In this document: piece after piece, positions 12,638 to 21,893 of the stretch
How positions within the stretch are numbered: the stretch's first letter is position 1
Layout: every line of letters begins with the position of its first letter
Assembly: GCA_039545355.1 (NCBI GenBank)
Contig: BCJJ01000006.1
Location: forward strand, 620,001 to 684,000
DNA: 64,000 bases
Direction of reading: 5' to 3'
DNA from: Trichosporon coremiiforme
Taxonomy: Eukaryota > Basidiomycota > Tremellomycetes > Trichosporonales > Trichosporonaceae
Position numbers and translations under genes: made by a program
The notes under the pieces: generated by a model
What the model was told of the DNA's origin: nothing
Databases searched by the model: none
The model's input: the letters and a program-made list of their open reading frames with translations, nothing else

Positions 12638-14062
12638 ATGCTCCTGCGAGGAATACCGCGAGGAGTGACGCCGGCGCTTCGAGCCGTGCGCCCCGCGCCT
12701 GTCCAACTGACGGCGCTCCCGACAACATCACCGATCCCGAGGAGCGTGGCAGCGGCCCGCTTTGCGTCGAGTTCCCACCCGCTCGACCGTGTGCGCCGCC
12801 TTGCTCACGCCTCTCAACTCCCCGCGCTCCAGAAACTCCCAAGTGCGGCGCACAAGCCGCCAAAGCGCCGTCTCGAGGCAGCCTCGGCGCCGCTGCGTAA
12901 CAATCCGGCACCGACCCGAGGCCCGATCCTGCAGTGTATCGCGCACACGACTGCGGAGCGCTACGATCTGCCGCGTCTTGCTGTCCTGCTCCGTCGGCTT
13001 GGTGTGCGGTGGGAGGAAGTCCCCGAGGGCGACCGGGAACGCGCCTTCGTGATCGGTCCGTGGAAGGGGCGCGGGGGAGCGGAGCGCCTCGTGCGGGGGA
13101 AGGACGTGCCGCCTTCCGGAGAAGAGGAGCTGGATCCCGACATGGGATTCGAGTATGGCGAGCGGGGCGAGATCTGGGTCTTCAACTCGGGAAGTTTCGT
13201 GACCTGGGGTCTGACGGAGGAGGAGGGGCGGGCGTTTGAGCGCGATGTCCTGAAGCGGCGCGGGGCGGGGGTCGAGGTCGAGCCGGTGTCTCCGGAGGAG
13301 TACGAGGTCGAAGAAGTCGACTTTGTCGTCGACCCTAATGACAAGACGCAGATTGTTGGAAATCTGATTCTCCTCGGTGGGCCGCCAGAACTCTCCACGT
13401 TCCCTCCGTCGCCGGGGCTTGCCTCCCTCCTCGCTCGGTACACGCTCTCGCTCTCCCTCAGTCGTTCTTCCTCGCTCTCAGTCCTCGAGGGCCGCCTGGA
13501 CCGGCACATCGCCAGTGTCTCCAAGATTCCGAGAGCACTCGCCTTGTTCGGCCAACAACCCCTCGAACGCCGCGACGTGATCCGCAAGATGGGCGAGCTG
13601 ATGGTGCTCCGCATGGCCGTCAATACAAGGGGCGGAGGGTTGGAGGAAACCCCCGAGTTCTACTGGAGCGAGCCCGAGCTCGAGTCGTACTTTGACTCTG
13701 TCGCGTCCGAGTTTGAGATCAAGGAACGCATCGAGGCGATCAACAAGAAGATCGACTATGCGCAGGAGGTGCAGAACACGCTTCGCGCGCTCTTGACCGA
13801 GGCGTCAGGACACCGCATGGAGCTCATCATTATCGCGCTCATTGCCGTTGAGGTCATCATTGTTTTGATTCGCGAGGGACCCGAGCTCTTTGAGCACATT
13901 CGCCGCCCGCTCGTTGATGCCCTCGACTCGGTTTTCTACGGCAAGGACGTCGTCCAGGCCAAGAAGCAGCAGGAGAAGGAGTATAACGAGCAACACCCCG
14001 AGATCTGCGGCAGCGGGTCGACTGTCCCCGTGCAGTCGGCTGCTGAGCGACGCTTGGTCTAA
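12638..14062 (+). CDS. RMND1/DUF155 family mitochondrial protein (Mrx10-like)
   Basis: A single exon for 474 residues. The first 45 residues are basic and lack acids, consistent with mitochondrial import. The DUF155 core runs from about residue 100 to 410: a mixed alpha/beta part (AERYDLPRLAVLLRRLG, GEIWVFNSGSFVTWGLTEEE), then a helical part (ERRDVIRKMGELMVLRMAVN, TPEFYWSEPELESYFDSVASEF, EAINKKIDYAQEVQNTLRALL) and one strongly hydrophobic helix, MELIIIALIAVEVIIVLI, that should anchor it in the inner membrane. A charged tail of about 50 residues follows. Human RMND1 and yeast Mrx10 act in mitochondrial translation; transfer of that role is by family. The related vacuolar RMD1 branch lacks a presequence, which favours the mitochondrial branch here. 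Confidence 0.88.
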   Translation: MLLRGIPRGVTPALRAVRPAPVQLTALPTTSPIPRSVAAARFASSSHPLDRVRRLAHASQLPALQKLPSAAHKPPKRRLEAASAPLRNNPAPTRGPILQCIAHTTAERYDLPRLAVLLRRLGVRWEEVPEGDRERAFVIGPWKGRGGAERLVRGKDVPPSGEEELDPDMGFEYGERGEIWVFNSGSFVTWGLTEEEGRAFERDVLKRRGAGVEVEPVSPEEYEVEEVDFVVDPNDKTQIVGNLILLGGPPELSTFPPSPGLASLLARYTLSLSLSRSSSLSVLEGRLDRHIASVSKIPRALALFGQQPLERRDVIRKMGELMVLRMAVNTRGGGLEETPEFYWSEPELESYFDSVASEFEIKERIEAINKKIDYAQEVQNTLRALLTEASGHRMELIIIALIAVEVIIVLIREGPELFEHIRRPLVDALDSVFYGKDVVQAKKQQEKEYNEQHPEICGSGSTVPVQSAAERRLV

Positions 14063-14307
14063 TCACCTTCCTTCCTCTGCACACTCCTCACCTCATCCCA
14101 ATCCCACCACTCTACCATCGCCCCACTTTGTATTACTAGCGCAGATGCATTCCACAGACTCGCAGCTTTTTCATGGTCTCGCATTGCGCGCTCAAGCCAA
14201 AAGCATATTGGTACATCGGACAGACTATACACCGAGAGGTCGTCGGTATTTTTTCTAACTACTACTATCCGGACTGGTCGCAGACACGTCGAAGCATGCG
14301 GGGCACA

Positions 14308-14320
14308 CTCGCTGCGCTCG
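14308..14320. repeat. 13-bp palindrome CTCGCTGCGCTCG
   Basis: Copy in the convergent spacer between the RMND1-like gene and LEU1, 19 bases from the LEU1 stop. Exact reverse complement of the copy at 1417-1429. Confidence 0.6.
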
Positions 14321-14338
14321 CTTTGCCCTCGGGCAAGC

Positions 14339-16802
14339 TTACCAGTCGTTCTTGCCCGCCTTCTGGCGGAGGGGCACGACGCGGTTACCCTTGGCGTAAC
14401 CGGCGCCATCGAGCCAGGGCCAGTTGGCGGAGCGCTTGGCCTCGAACGTGTCAATGTCCTTGGCGTTCTGGAGGGTGAGGCCAATGTCGTCGAGGCCGTT
14501 GACGAGGCAGTGGCGGCGGAAGGCGTCGATCTTGAAGGGAATCTTCTCGCCGTTGGGGCGGACGACGCACTCGTTCTCGAGGTCGACGGCGATCTCGGCA
14601 CCAGTCTCGGCGTCCTTGTACAGCTGCTCGAGGGCGTCCTGGGGCAGCTCGAGGGGGAGCATGCCGTTCTTGAAACAGTTGTTCTTGAAAATGTCACCGA
14701 ACGAGGGAGCCATGACACACCGGATGCCGAAGTCGTTCAGCGCCCAGGGAGCGTGCTCGCGCGAAGAGCCGCAGCCGAAGTTCGGGCCAGTGCACACGAG
14801 GAGCTTCGACTTGGTGAACGGCTCGCGGTTCAGAACGAAGTCGGCGATCGGCTCGCCCGTCTTGACGTCGTAGCGCGCGGGCCAGAAGAGGGCGGATCCG
14901 AGACCGGTGCGGAGCAGAGTCTTGAGGAACTGCTTGGGGATGATCTTGTCCGTGTCAATGTTGGCCTCCCACATCGGCGCGGCAATGCCCTTGACAACAG
15001 TGAACTTGGGCTGGCCCTCGCCCGAAGGAGCAGGCTCGGCCTTGGCCTCCTCATCGGGGTCCTCGCGGGCCGCGTCGGCGGGTGAAGCGGCCTGGGCGGG
15101 AATCAGGGGCTCGAGGAAGTCGGCATACTTGGAGATCTTGATGCCGCCGTCGTCCGAGACGTGCTCGCCCATGAGCTTGCGCACGTCGGTCAGGTGGCCG
15201 GTGAGCGCGGCCGCGGTGGCCATGGCGGGAGAGACGAGGTGTGTGCGGCCACCGGCGCCCTGGCGACCCTCGAAGTTACGGTTCGAGGTTGACGCGCAGC
15301 GCTCTCCGGGCTTGAGCTGGTCGGGGTTCATGCCGAGACACATCGAGCAGCCAGCCTCACGCCAGTCAAAGCCGGCCTTCTTGAAAATGACGTCGAGGCC
15401 CTCAGCCTCAGCCTGGCGCTTGACGAGACCAGAGCCGGGGACGACCATGGCGTAGACGCCCTCGGCGACCTGGGTGGGGCCGCCGTTCTTGCCAGAGGCA
15501 ACGATGACGCGGGCAGCAGAGCGCATGTCCTCGATACGGCCGTTCGTGCACGATCCGAAGAAGACCTTGTCGACCTTGACCGACTCCATGGGCTGGCCGG
15601 CCTCGAGGCCCATGTACTTGAGGGCCTTCTCGGCGTCCTGGCGCTTGTTGGCGGGCATCTCGGAGGGAACGGGGACGTTGCCGGTGATGGGGACGACGTC
15701 CTGGGGCGAGGTTCCCCAGGTGACGGTGGGGATGATGTCCTCGGCCTTGAGCTCGATCTCGATGTCGTACTTGGCACCCTCGTCAGACTTGAGCGAGCGC
15801 CAGTAGGCCTCAGCCTTGTCCCACTCTTCGCCAGCGGGCGAGAGAGGACGGCCCTTGAGGTACTCGAAGGTGATCTCGTCGGGGGCGATCATACCGGCAC
15901 GGGCACCGGCCTCAATGGCCATGTTACAGATGGACATACGGGCCTCCATGGAAAGGGCGCGGATGGCCGAGCCGGAGAACTCGATAACGCAGCCCGTTCC
16001 TCCGGCAGTTCCAATGACACCGATGATGTGGAGGACGATGTCCTTGGACGCGACACCCTCGGGGAGCTTGCCCTCAACGTTGATGCGCATGTTCTTGGAC
16101 TTGGCCTGGGGAAGAGTCTGGGTAGCGAGAACGTGCTCGACCTCGGAGGTGCCGATACCGAAAGCGAGGGCACCGAAGGCACCGTGGGTCGAAGTGTGCG
16201 AGTCACCGCAGACGACGGTCGTGCCGGGAAGGGTGAAGCCCTGCTCGGGGCCGATAATGTGGACGATACCCTGGCGCTTGTCGCTCATGCCAAAGTAGGT
16301 CAGGCCGAACTCCTTGACGTTCTGCTCAAGGGCCTCAACCTGGGCACGCGAGTCAGCCTCGTTGATGAACGACGAGACATCCTTGAACGTCTTGCGAGAA
16401 GTGGTACTGGGAGTCAGCTGAGCTCATTGCGCGGGTTACGGCGTAGCGGCTCGCCTGCCAGCGACTTTTCCGAGCGGCTTCGAGCGGGCAAACACACACA
16501 CGGCCAAGTCCGTGAAGGAACTGCTGGATCCGCACGCCCGCTCCGCCAATTCCGCAGCTGCGGCACGCTTGTCGGAAAAAAGAGCGGAGTACTCACGGGA
16601 TGTTGTGGTCGACAGTGGCAAGGGTGCAATCAGTCCTGCGGACGTTACGGCCAGCGTTGCGAAGGCCTTCGAAGGCCTGGGGCGAAGTGACCTCGTGAAC
16701 AAGGTGGCGGTCGATGTAGATGAGAGTGTCACCGTTTCCGGACTTGACGACGTGGTCGTCAAAGACCTTGTCGTAGAGGGTTCTCGGGGCGGACGAGGAC
16801 AT
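14339..16802 (-). CDS. LEU1: 3-isopropylmalate dehydratase (isopropylmalate isomerase)
   Basis: Exons 16802-16597 and 16406-14339 (complement) encode 757 residues. The enzyme interconverts 2- and 3-isopropylmalate in leucine synthesis and carries a 4Fe-4S cluster. It is the fused fungal form: a large catalytic part ([11 protein letters not shown] start; [20 protein letters not shown]; cluster cysteines in FFGSCTNGR and [13 protein letters not shown]) joined through an Ala/Pro/Glu-rich linker (about 540-565) to the small swivel domain ([26 protein letters not shown]). All expected cysteines are visible. Length is close to yeast Leu1 (about 779). The 190-nt intron near the 5' end is several times longer than most introns here and sits after codon 68, in [14 protein letters not shown]. 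Confidence 0.96.
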
Positions 16803-16925
16803 GGTGGTTATGGATATGGGGAAGAAAGCGGGGAAGGGGGTGTTGACGGTCGTCGTATTATACTCTCAACGACGATCGGCGGAGACGCGGTGGACGCGAG
16901 AGTCGAGTTGGAAAGGCGAATGTAA

Positions 16926-16935
16926 CCGGTTCTGG
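16926..16935. promoter_or_regulatory. Near-match to a Leu3-type site upstream of LEU1
   Basis: CCGGTTCTGG lies 124 bases upstream of the LEU1 start and differs at one base from the everted CCGGNNCCGG element bound by Leu3 in ascomycetes. Whether this lineage uses Leu3 this way is unknown, and a one-mismatch 10-mer is weak evidence in GC-rich DNA. Confidence 0.2.
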
Positions 16936-16968
16936 CGGGCAGCGTTTTCGGGCGACCCCACCCGAAAG

Positions 16969-16973
16969 CCAAT
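16969..16973 (+). promoter_or_regulatory. CCAAT box upstream of LEU1
   Basis: CCAAT occurs 167 bases before the LEU1 start (plus-strand orientation). CCAAT boxes recruit the Hap2/3/5 complex, which often controls iron-sulfur enzyme genes in fungi. A single pentamer is only suggestive. Confidence 0.2.
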
Positions 16974-17604
16974 CATAACACGAGTAAACGTCACCTTACA
17001 CCCCTCCGTCGGCCGAAATTGTCCCCCGCACCACGTGGAGATGTTATTTACGCGACTGACGCGCCTGCCCTTACAGTTCGTGGGGGCATCTTACATCGTT
17101 TGCTCGATGCATAAAGCTATCTGTGGCGGAAGGCTCGCTGCTCGACTCAGTTCGCCGAGTAGTCAGTGACTTTGTTAGCGGCTCAGACCGCCAGAACTTC
17201 TCGGAGACATCACAGAAGCAGGGAGCAGTCTGTGCGGCGTTCGCCGGTGAGTCATCGGGTACACCGTGCGGCAGAGTGCGGAGTTCAGGTTGGCCAGTGA
17301 CTGACTGAGCATTACAGCGGGCGGTATCACTCCACCGTGTGAGCTTACAGGGCATTGCGCGTCTCACAACTTATATGCAGTTTTCAGCCGCCATTTCAAC
17401 GTTCCATCGTTCATTCTCGTCCGAAAGAGAAAGAGAATCCCCTCCTAGGTGAATGCTGGGCTCTTCCGAGAGTGTTGAACCGCACGCGGGGGTTCGAACC
17501 TGCAATCCTCCGCGCTACACTGTGAGGTCACGTGACTTTCTTCGTGCAGTGTATAGGCAGAGCGGACGCTGAGCCCACGTGAACATCTTCGCACCAAAAG
17601 AAGT

Positions 17605-17688
17605 GCCTTCTTATTTCAGTGGTAGAATATTTCTTTCCTAACTACCGGTGAAAGGAAACGGTCGCGGGTTCGACCCCCGCAGAAGGTT
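17605..17688 (+). tRNA. tRNA-Arg(CCT) with a 12-nt intron
   Basis: The cloverleaf folds by eye: acceptor GCCTTCT with AGAAGGT (one G-U pair), D arm TTTC/GAAT with loop AGTGGTA, anticodon stem TTTCT/GGAAA, five-base variable loop CGGTC, and T arm GCGGG-TTCGACC-CCCGC. The anticodon loop begins TTCCTA, giving anticodon CCT (reads AGG), and is interrupted by 12 nt (ACTACCGGTGAA) after position 37, the canonical place for nuclear tRNA introns. The D stem has one T-T mismatch at its base. The discriminator is T at 17688. Confidence 0.75.
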
Positions 17689-19705
17689 CATTGCTTTTTT
17701 GCCTTTTCTACATGCATTCTGCTGCGGAAGTTGACTCGAGAAAAGGCCATGAAGGTCCGGAACGATGAAGTGATGTGGTGAGCTGATGAAACAACCTGGG
17801 ACTGTGTGATCGGCGTCGGCTGTGAGTGGCGTGTTTAGCGAACGTCCCAGGGCACCACACCGCCCACACCGATCGCACACTCCAACATGCCCCGCGCGCT
17901 TCGAGACACGTTGTGCGTGCTTGGAGTTTGCCCAAGGATCTCCTCCTGAGCTTACCCAGAGTGCCTCGCGGTGCAGCTTATCCAGTTTCTTCCCCGTGCT
18001 CCTTGCTGCCTTCTTCGCTGCGCCCTTCTCTTTACGTTGCGTACGCCACGTCTGTGTTTTCGCCGTCGCATTCGCGACTATGTCTCACGGCCATGATACG
18101 TCACCTTGACGGGTGGCAGGATCGTGCTTGGCTGGATGACCAGGGAAGCATACGGCGCCAGCCGGCCCACGTCCTGTGAGAAATCGGAAGCGACTCAGGC
18201 TCGGACGGAACAGCATTAGATTGCCCTGTTCCAGCACAGTCTTGACCGCCCTGCGCCGGTCCATGGCTGCATGTACCTGCGCCGCAACACCGATGGCAGC
18301 GCCGAACACTGTGCCCAAACTAGGACTGCTGTCAGCTTCGACTTTTACTGCCAACAGCTGCAGTGCACATGAGCATGCTCGCGTAGCCGGACGCAGCGAT
18401 GGCCTGCAGTTTGGGTTTCTTGCACGCGGCCTCATTCACTATCGACAAAGGCAAGGAAGGCTTCCCCGGGAACGGGAGGGGAGGCTGAGTGAGCGCGCAG
18501 GAACGGCGAGTCAGGGCTGTAGAACTGCTGCGCGCGCGGGAACGAAGGAGCGCATCTCCTCGGTCGGCGGCGGTGGACTGGTCTTGAGCGTGTGCTTGCT
18601 CGCGACTTTGCTGCCGGCGGCGCTAATGATGATGGGTGTAATGAGGGGAGACAGCGGACATGTGGTGGGGTGAGAGAGGACTTAGTGAATGCTGGGTTGT
18701 GCAAGGAAGGTCCAGTGAGGTTATGTATGCGTTTGCTGACGTGTTCCATCTTAGGGCGCAGTGAAGCAGTGTGCGACAGCTGTGTCAGAGATGCAGCTCG
18801 CGATCGCTATTGGCTTCAGCACCAACTCGTGGGGCGCACCAGTTCGAGTTTCAAGGTATGGATGGAGGGAATCGTGGCGCAACTAAAGAGTTTTCAGCTT
18901 TCGTGGCAATTGAGCTCAGAGGATGGTCCACTGGCCCGAGATGTACGTGCCGTGTCGTCAACGAGAGGCATAAAAGGAGGATGTTAACGCTTCCAGAATG
19001 TTGGCTGTGAAGCAATCCATATGCAGCTCAACTGAGAGAACGAGTCGAATACATATTGGGGATACTGGATGCAGAGGAACCTTCACTACTTGAAACACTC
19101 TTCCCCTTCGTAGTCGTTGTACTGATTCACCCTCTCGCACTTGCATCCGATGACCTCGGTGCAGCCGCTGTCTTGCATGGCGCTAACGTTGCAGAAATTT
19201 TCGCCGACGCAGCAGAAACAGTACTTGCCGCCCATAAAGTTCTTGCAGTTGTGGGCACTCGAATGCCATCGGCCGTCTGGTGGCTGTTTTGCATGTGCAC
19301 TGTGCAGTCGCATGATAAGCCGTACATGTGGTCGCTGTGGAGCTTGACCAATTTGTACCTGCGCTAAGTCGGATCCAGTTCAGCTGACCAGGAGAGCATG
19401 TGCTTCAAAGATCATATGCGGAACAGGTAAGTCCGCATTTAGCCTTCCTCGGTCGGAGTGTCACAAGGCCCACCAGTTCGCGTCACACGCCAGGTTCGAG
19501 ATTGTCTTTCCACGACTTCACCGCGTCGTCAAGTTGGGTTCACGTTGGTGGAGCTTCAGCGGTGGGGGCCTGCTGCCGTCACCACTGTTGTGCATAATAC
19601 TCCCCAACTGTCCTCCGCCACGGCCGGATATGTAACCAGCTTGGAGATCACCCCAGGACTCGTATCGCACTTTTTCTGGCGTCCACAACTCTACTCCCAC
19701 ATCAC
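17689..19705. other. Gene-poor stretch, no confident gene
   Basis: About 2 kb without a recognisable gene. Short open frames exist on both strands but with little coding bias. On the minus strand, 18435-18085 contains a small-residue segment (LGTVFGAAIGVAAQ) directly after a CTGACAGCAG acceptor-like site, so a small spliced minus-strand gene is possible but could not be assembled. Confidence 0.4.
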
Positions 19706-20332
19706 ATGTCTGATACTAAGCCAAATCCCCCCAACGTCACCAAAGAATCCGGGTCGCTTTCCGGTCGGATGTCTTCGAGTTCACCCGACACCGGTTCAGA
19801 ACCGTCAAGATCTTCATCAAGCACAGCTTCAGAGGTTCGTTGGCGCTGAAGGGCCATATTCGGGCGGGAAGAAAATCCCCCAACGCTCTGGGATGACCTT
19901 GTCGGAGGCGGATACATAGGTTTCCGGACAGTCGACTCCGGCAGCGACGACGAAGGCAACGGCGGCGATGTCTGGGTGCCCGACAGCTGGGTCGCGAGAG
20001 ACGGATGGCCGCCGCTCGCGCTCCTAGGCGCAAACGATGAGCGATGTCAGCGCCGCTCGGCACTCGTGCGTCGGATATGGCACCCAGAGCCTCCGTTCAC
20101 ATCTACCCCAGAATCCGTTCAGGATGTCGAGACCGTGACGGCCAGCACGGAACTCGAACCACTCGCCCCGGCGATTGGGAGGGTACGATTCCACAATGTC
20201 CCGGGGCTTCAAGAGTATGTTCTTGCCGATTCGGACAGCGAGCCGGGGAGTATGCAGTGGGAGGGTCTGTGCTTTCACCGCGTTGACTATGGGGTATGCG
20301 GAAGAGATGCTATCTTTTTTAGGAAAGGTTAG
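19706..20332 (+). pseudogene. Hypothetical gene interrupted by one in-frame TGA
   Basis: From the ATG at 19706 one frame runs to the TAG ending at 20332 with a single interruption, TGA at 19847-19849. The first part (47 codons) is Ser/Pro/Thr-rich (MSDTKPNPPNVTKESGS). The second (about 160 codons) is acidic and well composed: NPPTLWDDLVGGGYIGF, DVWVPDSWVARDGWPPLALL and VRFHNVPGLQEYVLADSDS. Either a small intron removes the stop (the only in-frame option is a 33-nt intron with a poor GTTGGC donor) or the gene is broken. I do not recognise the family. The surrounding DNA is gene-poor. Confidence 0.45.
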
Positions 20333-21266
20333 GTGAGATGCTCCTGCAGTGTCCGGGTGGAGGGGCGGTTTGGGAGACGCTTGCGAGGGGACGGAGATGG
20401 GACTGGCTCGCTGAGGCGCATCGTGACGAGCTGAGACGGGAAGTTACGTAGCTGAGTCGTATGCATAGCCCTCCCCCTGCGTAGCTCTCCCCTGCTTCGT
20501 TGTGCAGATGAGGAACAGCCGGCTGGTCTCCAGGGGACTGAAGTGGAGCACAAGTTACCGAGCTCGGGATCTTGATGATGGCCGGTCTACGAGTGTAACG
20601 TCCGTCTGCCCCTGGTCCCCTGTTACCGAGCACTAAATTGCAGCACATTTGGAAGCGTTACAGCCCTCCTTCATCAACCCCAGCTTTCCAAAAGCTCGAA
20701 TGTTGCGATGGAAGACGTCGAATCGGGATCCAACACGAGAGCCGAACTCAACTAAGACGACACATCGCTGTTTTCGTCGAGCCATAAAGCTGGTCGGCTT
20801 GGCCTGAGCCAGAGCACCTGAACGCCAAGATCCCGTTGCCGTTTGACAAGGTCGTCGCCTTCGGTGCCTTAGGTCCGTGCCCCGCTGGTCTTCGGGGTTG
20901 GCCAGATCATCGTGAGGAGTCGGATCCATGAGGCAACGAAGCGGGAGAAGCCGGAGATCCGCATTTTCATGTCACGACCTCAATGCTGCTGTGCAAAGTG
21001 ATGGTGCATCGGCACACACATCAGGCGAGCCCACGACGCCGCCGGTTCCAGATTCGTCAGTGCAGAGAGGGGTGCGAGTGTGCATCAAGGAGACGACTCG
21101 CACAGCCCCGGTTGAGAGGCATGCACGGACCTCAGTGTGTTGACACTGAGGTTCCACAAGCACGAGCCTCAGCGCACTCAGCGGGGACCATACAAAAGCG
21201 TCGCGTCTTTCTAGTTCTTTTCCCCTTCGGCCTTGTCATCCTTCCACTCCATCACTCACCGGCACG
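20333..21266. other. Intergenic, promoter of the first secreted trefoil-like gene
   Basis: No coding or RNA gene could be supported. The last 60 bases are pyrimidine-rich, as is typical of leaders before start codons in this window. Confidence 0.5.
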
Positions 21267-21893
21267 ATGCTGCTCAAGTCGTTCGCCACGCTGGCGCTCC
21301 TCTTCTCCGCCTCGGCCGTTCCCAGCTCCGTGTGGGGCGGCGACCACGCTATGCCCGCGAGCGTCGACACGAGCGCGGACACCAACGCCCCTGCCCGCCT
21401 CTGCACCGAGACCTTCGCCCCGACCGGTCAATACATAGACTCCGGGTGCGGAATCACGATCCAAACACACCGCAAGCGGTACTCTGGCGTCCTTTGCGTG
21501 CGCACGCATGCGAACACGGTCGACGGCGACGACGTCTTCCTCGACGACTGTCTTCTCGCCGAGAAGACGGGAGGCAGGTGGGACATGTTCCTCGGTTCCA
21601 CGTCTATTCGGAACATGCAGGCCGACAGCCCCGGCTTCTGCCTCGCTGCGTCTGCCGACCGTACCCGCGTGGTTATGGCTGAGTGCAAGGACTGCGAGGA
21701 CCAGAAGTGGTTCACGTCGATTACGGAGGAGGGCTACGTCGGCAAGATCCAGTGGGGCGGCAAGGAGAGCAACCTGTGTCTCGCCAATCCCGGGTCTGGA
21801 CGCAACGTCCGCGAACTCAAGCTCGACTGGTGTAACGGCGCCCCCGGGCAGATGTGGGAGATGAACCAGCTCGGAGAGGCTATCGCGGGGTAG
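21267..21893 (+). CDS. Small secreted beta-trefoil (ricin-B-like) protein, copy 1
   Basis: A single exon for 208 residues. The first 17-19 residues (MLLKSFATLALLFSASAVPS) form a signal peptide, so the protein is secreted. The mature part has a cysteine pattern shared with the gene at 24045: APTGQYIDSGCGITIQ, VLCVRTH, DDCLL, GFCLAAS, AECKDCEDQKWF, NLCLANPG and LDWCNGAPGQMWEM. The repeated C-x(n)-Q-x-W units (DQKWF, GQMWEM) are the hallmark of ricin-B-type beta-trefoils, a carbohydrate-binding fold. There is no catalytic domain. Compared with its paralog it has a longer spacer of about 25 residues after the signal peptide. A lectin-like or cell-surface role is inference; the ligand is unknown. 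Confidence 0.75.
   Translation: MLLKSFATLALLFSASAVPSSVWGGDHAMPASVDTSADTNAPARLCTETFAPTGQYIDSGCGITIQTHRKRYSGVLCVRTHANTVDGDDVFLDDCLLAEKTGGRWDMFLGSTSIRNMQADSPGFCLAASADRTRVVMAECKDCEDQKWFTSITEEGYVGKIQWGGKESNLCLANPGSGRNVRELKLDWCNGAPGQMWEMNQLGEAIAG

Larger units (their letters stand above)
16803..17604. other. LEU1 upstream region
   Basis: No gene was recognised. It holds the presumed LEU1 promoter and, nearer the tRNA, an isolated B-box-like word GGTTCGAACC at 17491-17500 that does not fold into a tRNA. Confidence 0.55.

Noticed and set aside
17450..17560. Possible second tRNA around the GGTTCGAACC word
   Set aside because: Neither strand gives matching T and acceptor stems; only the B-box-like word is present.
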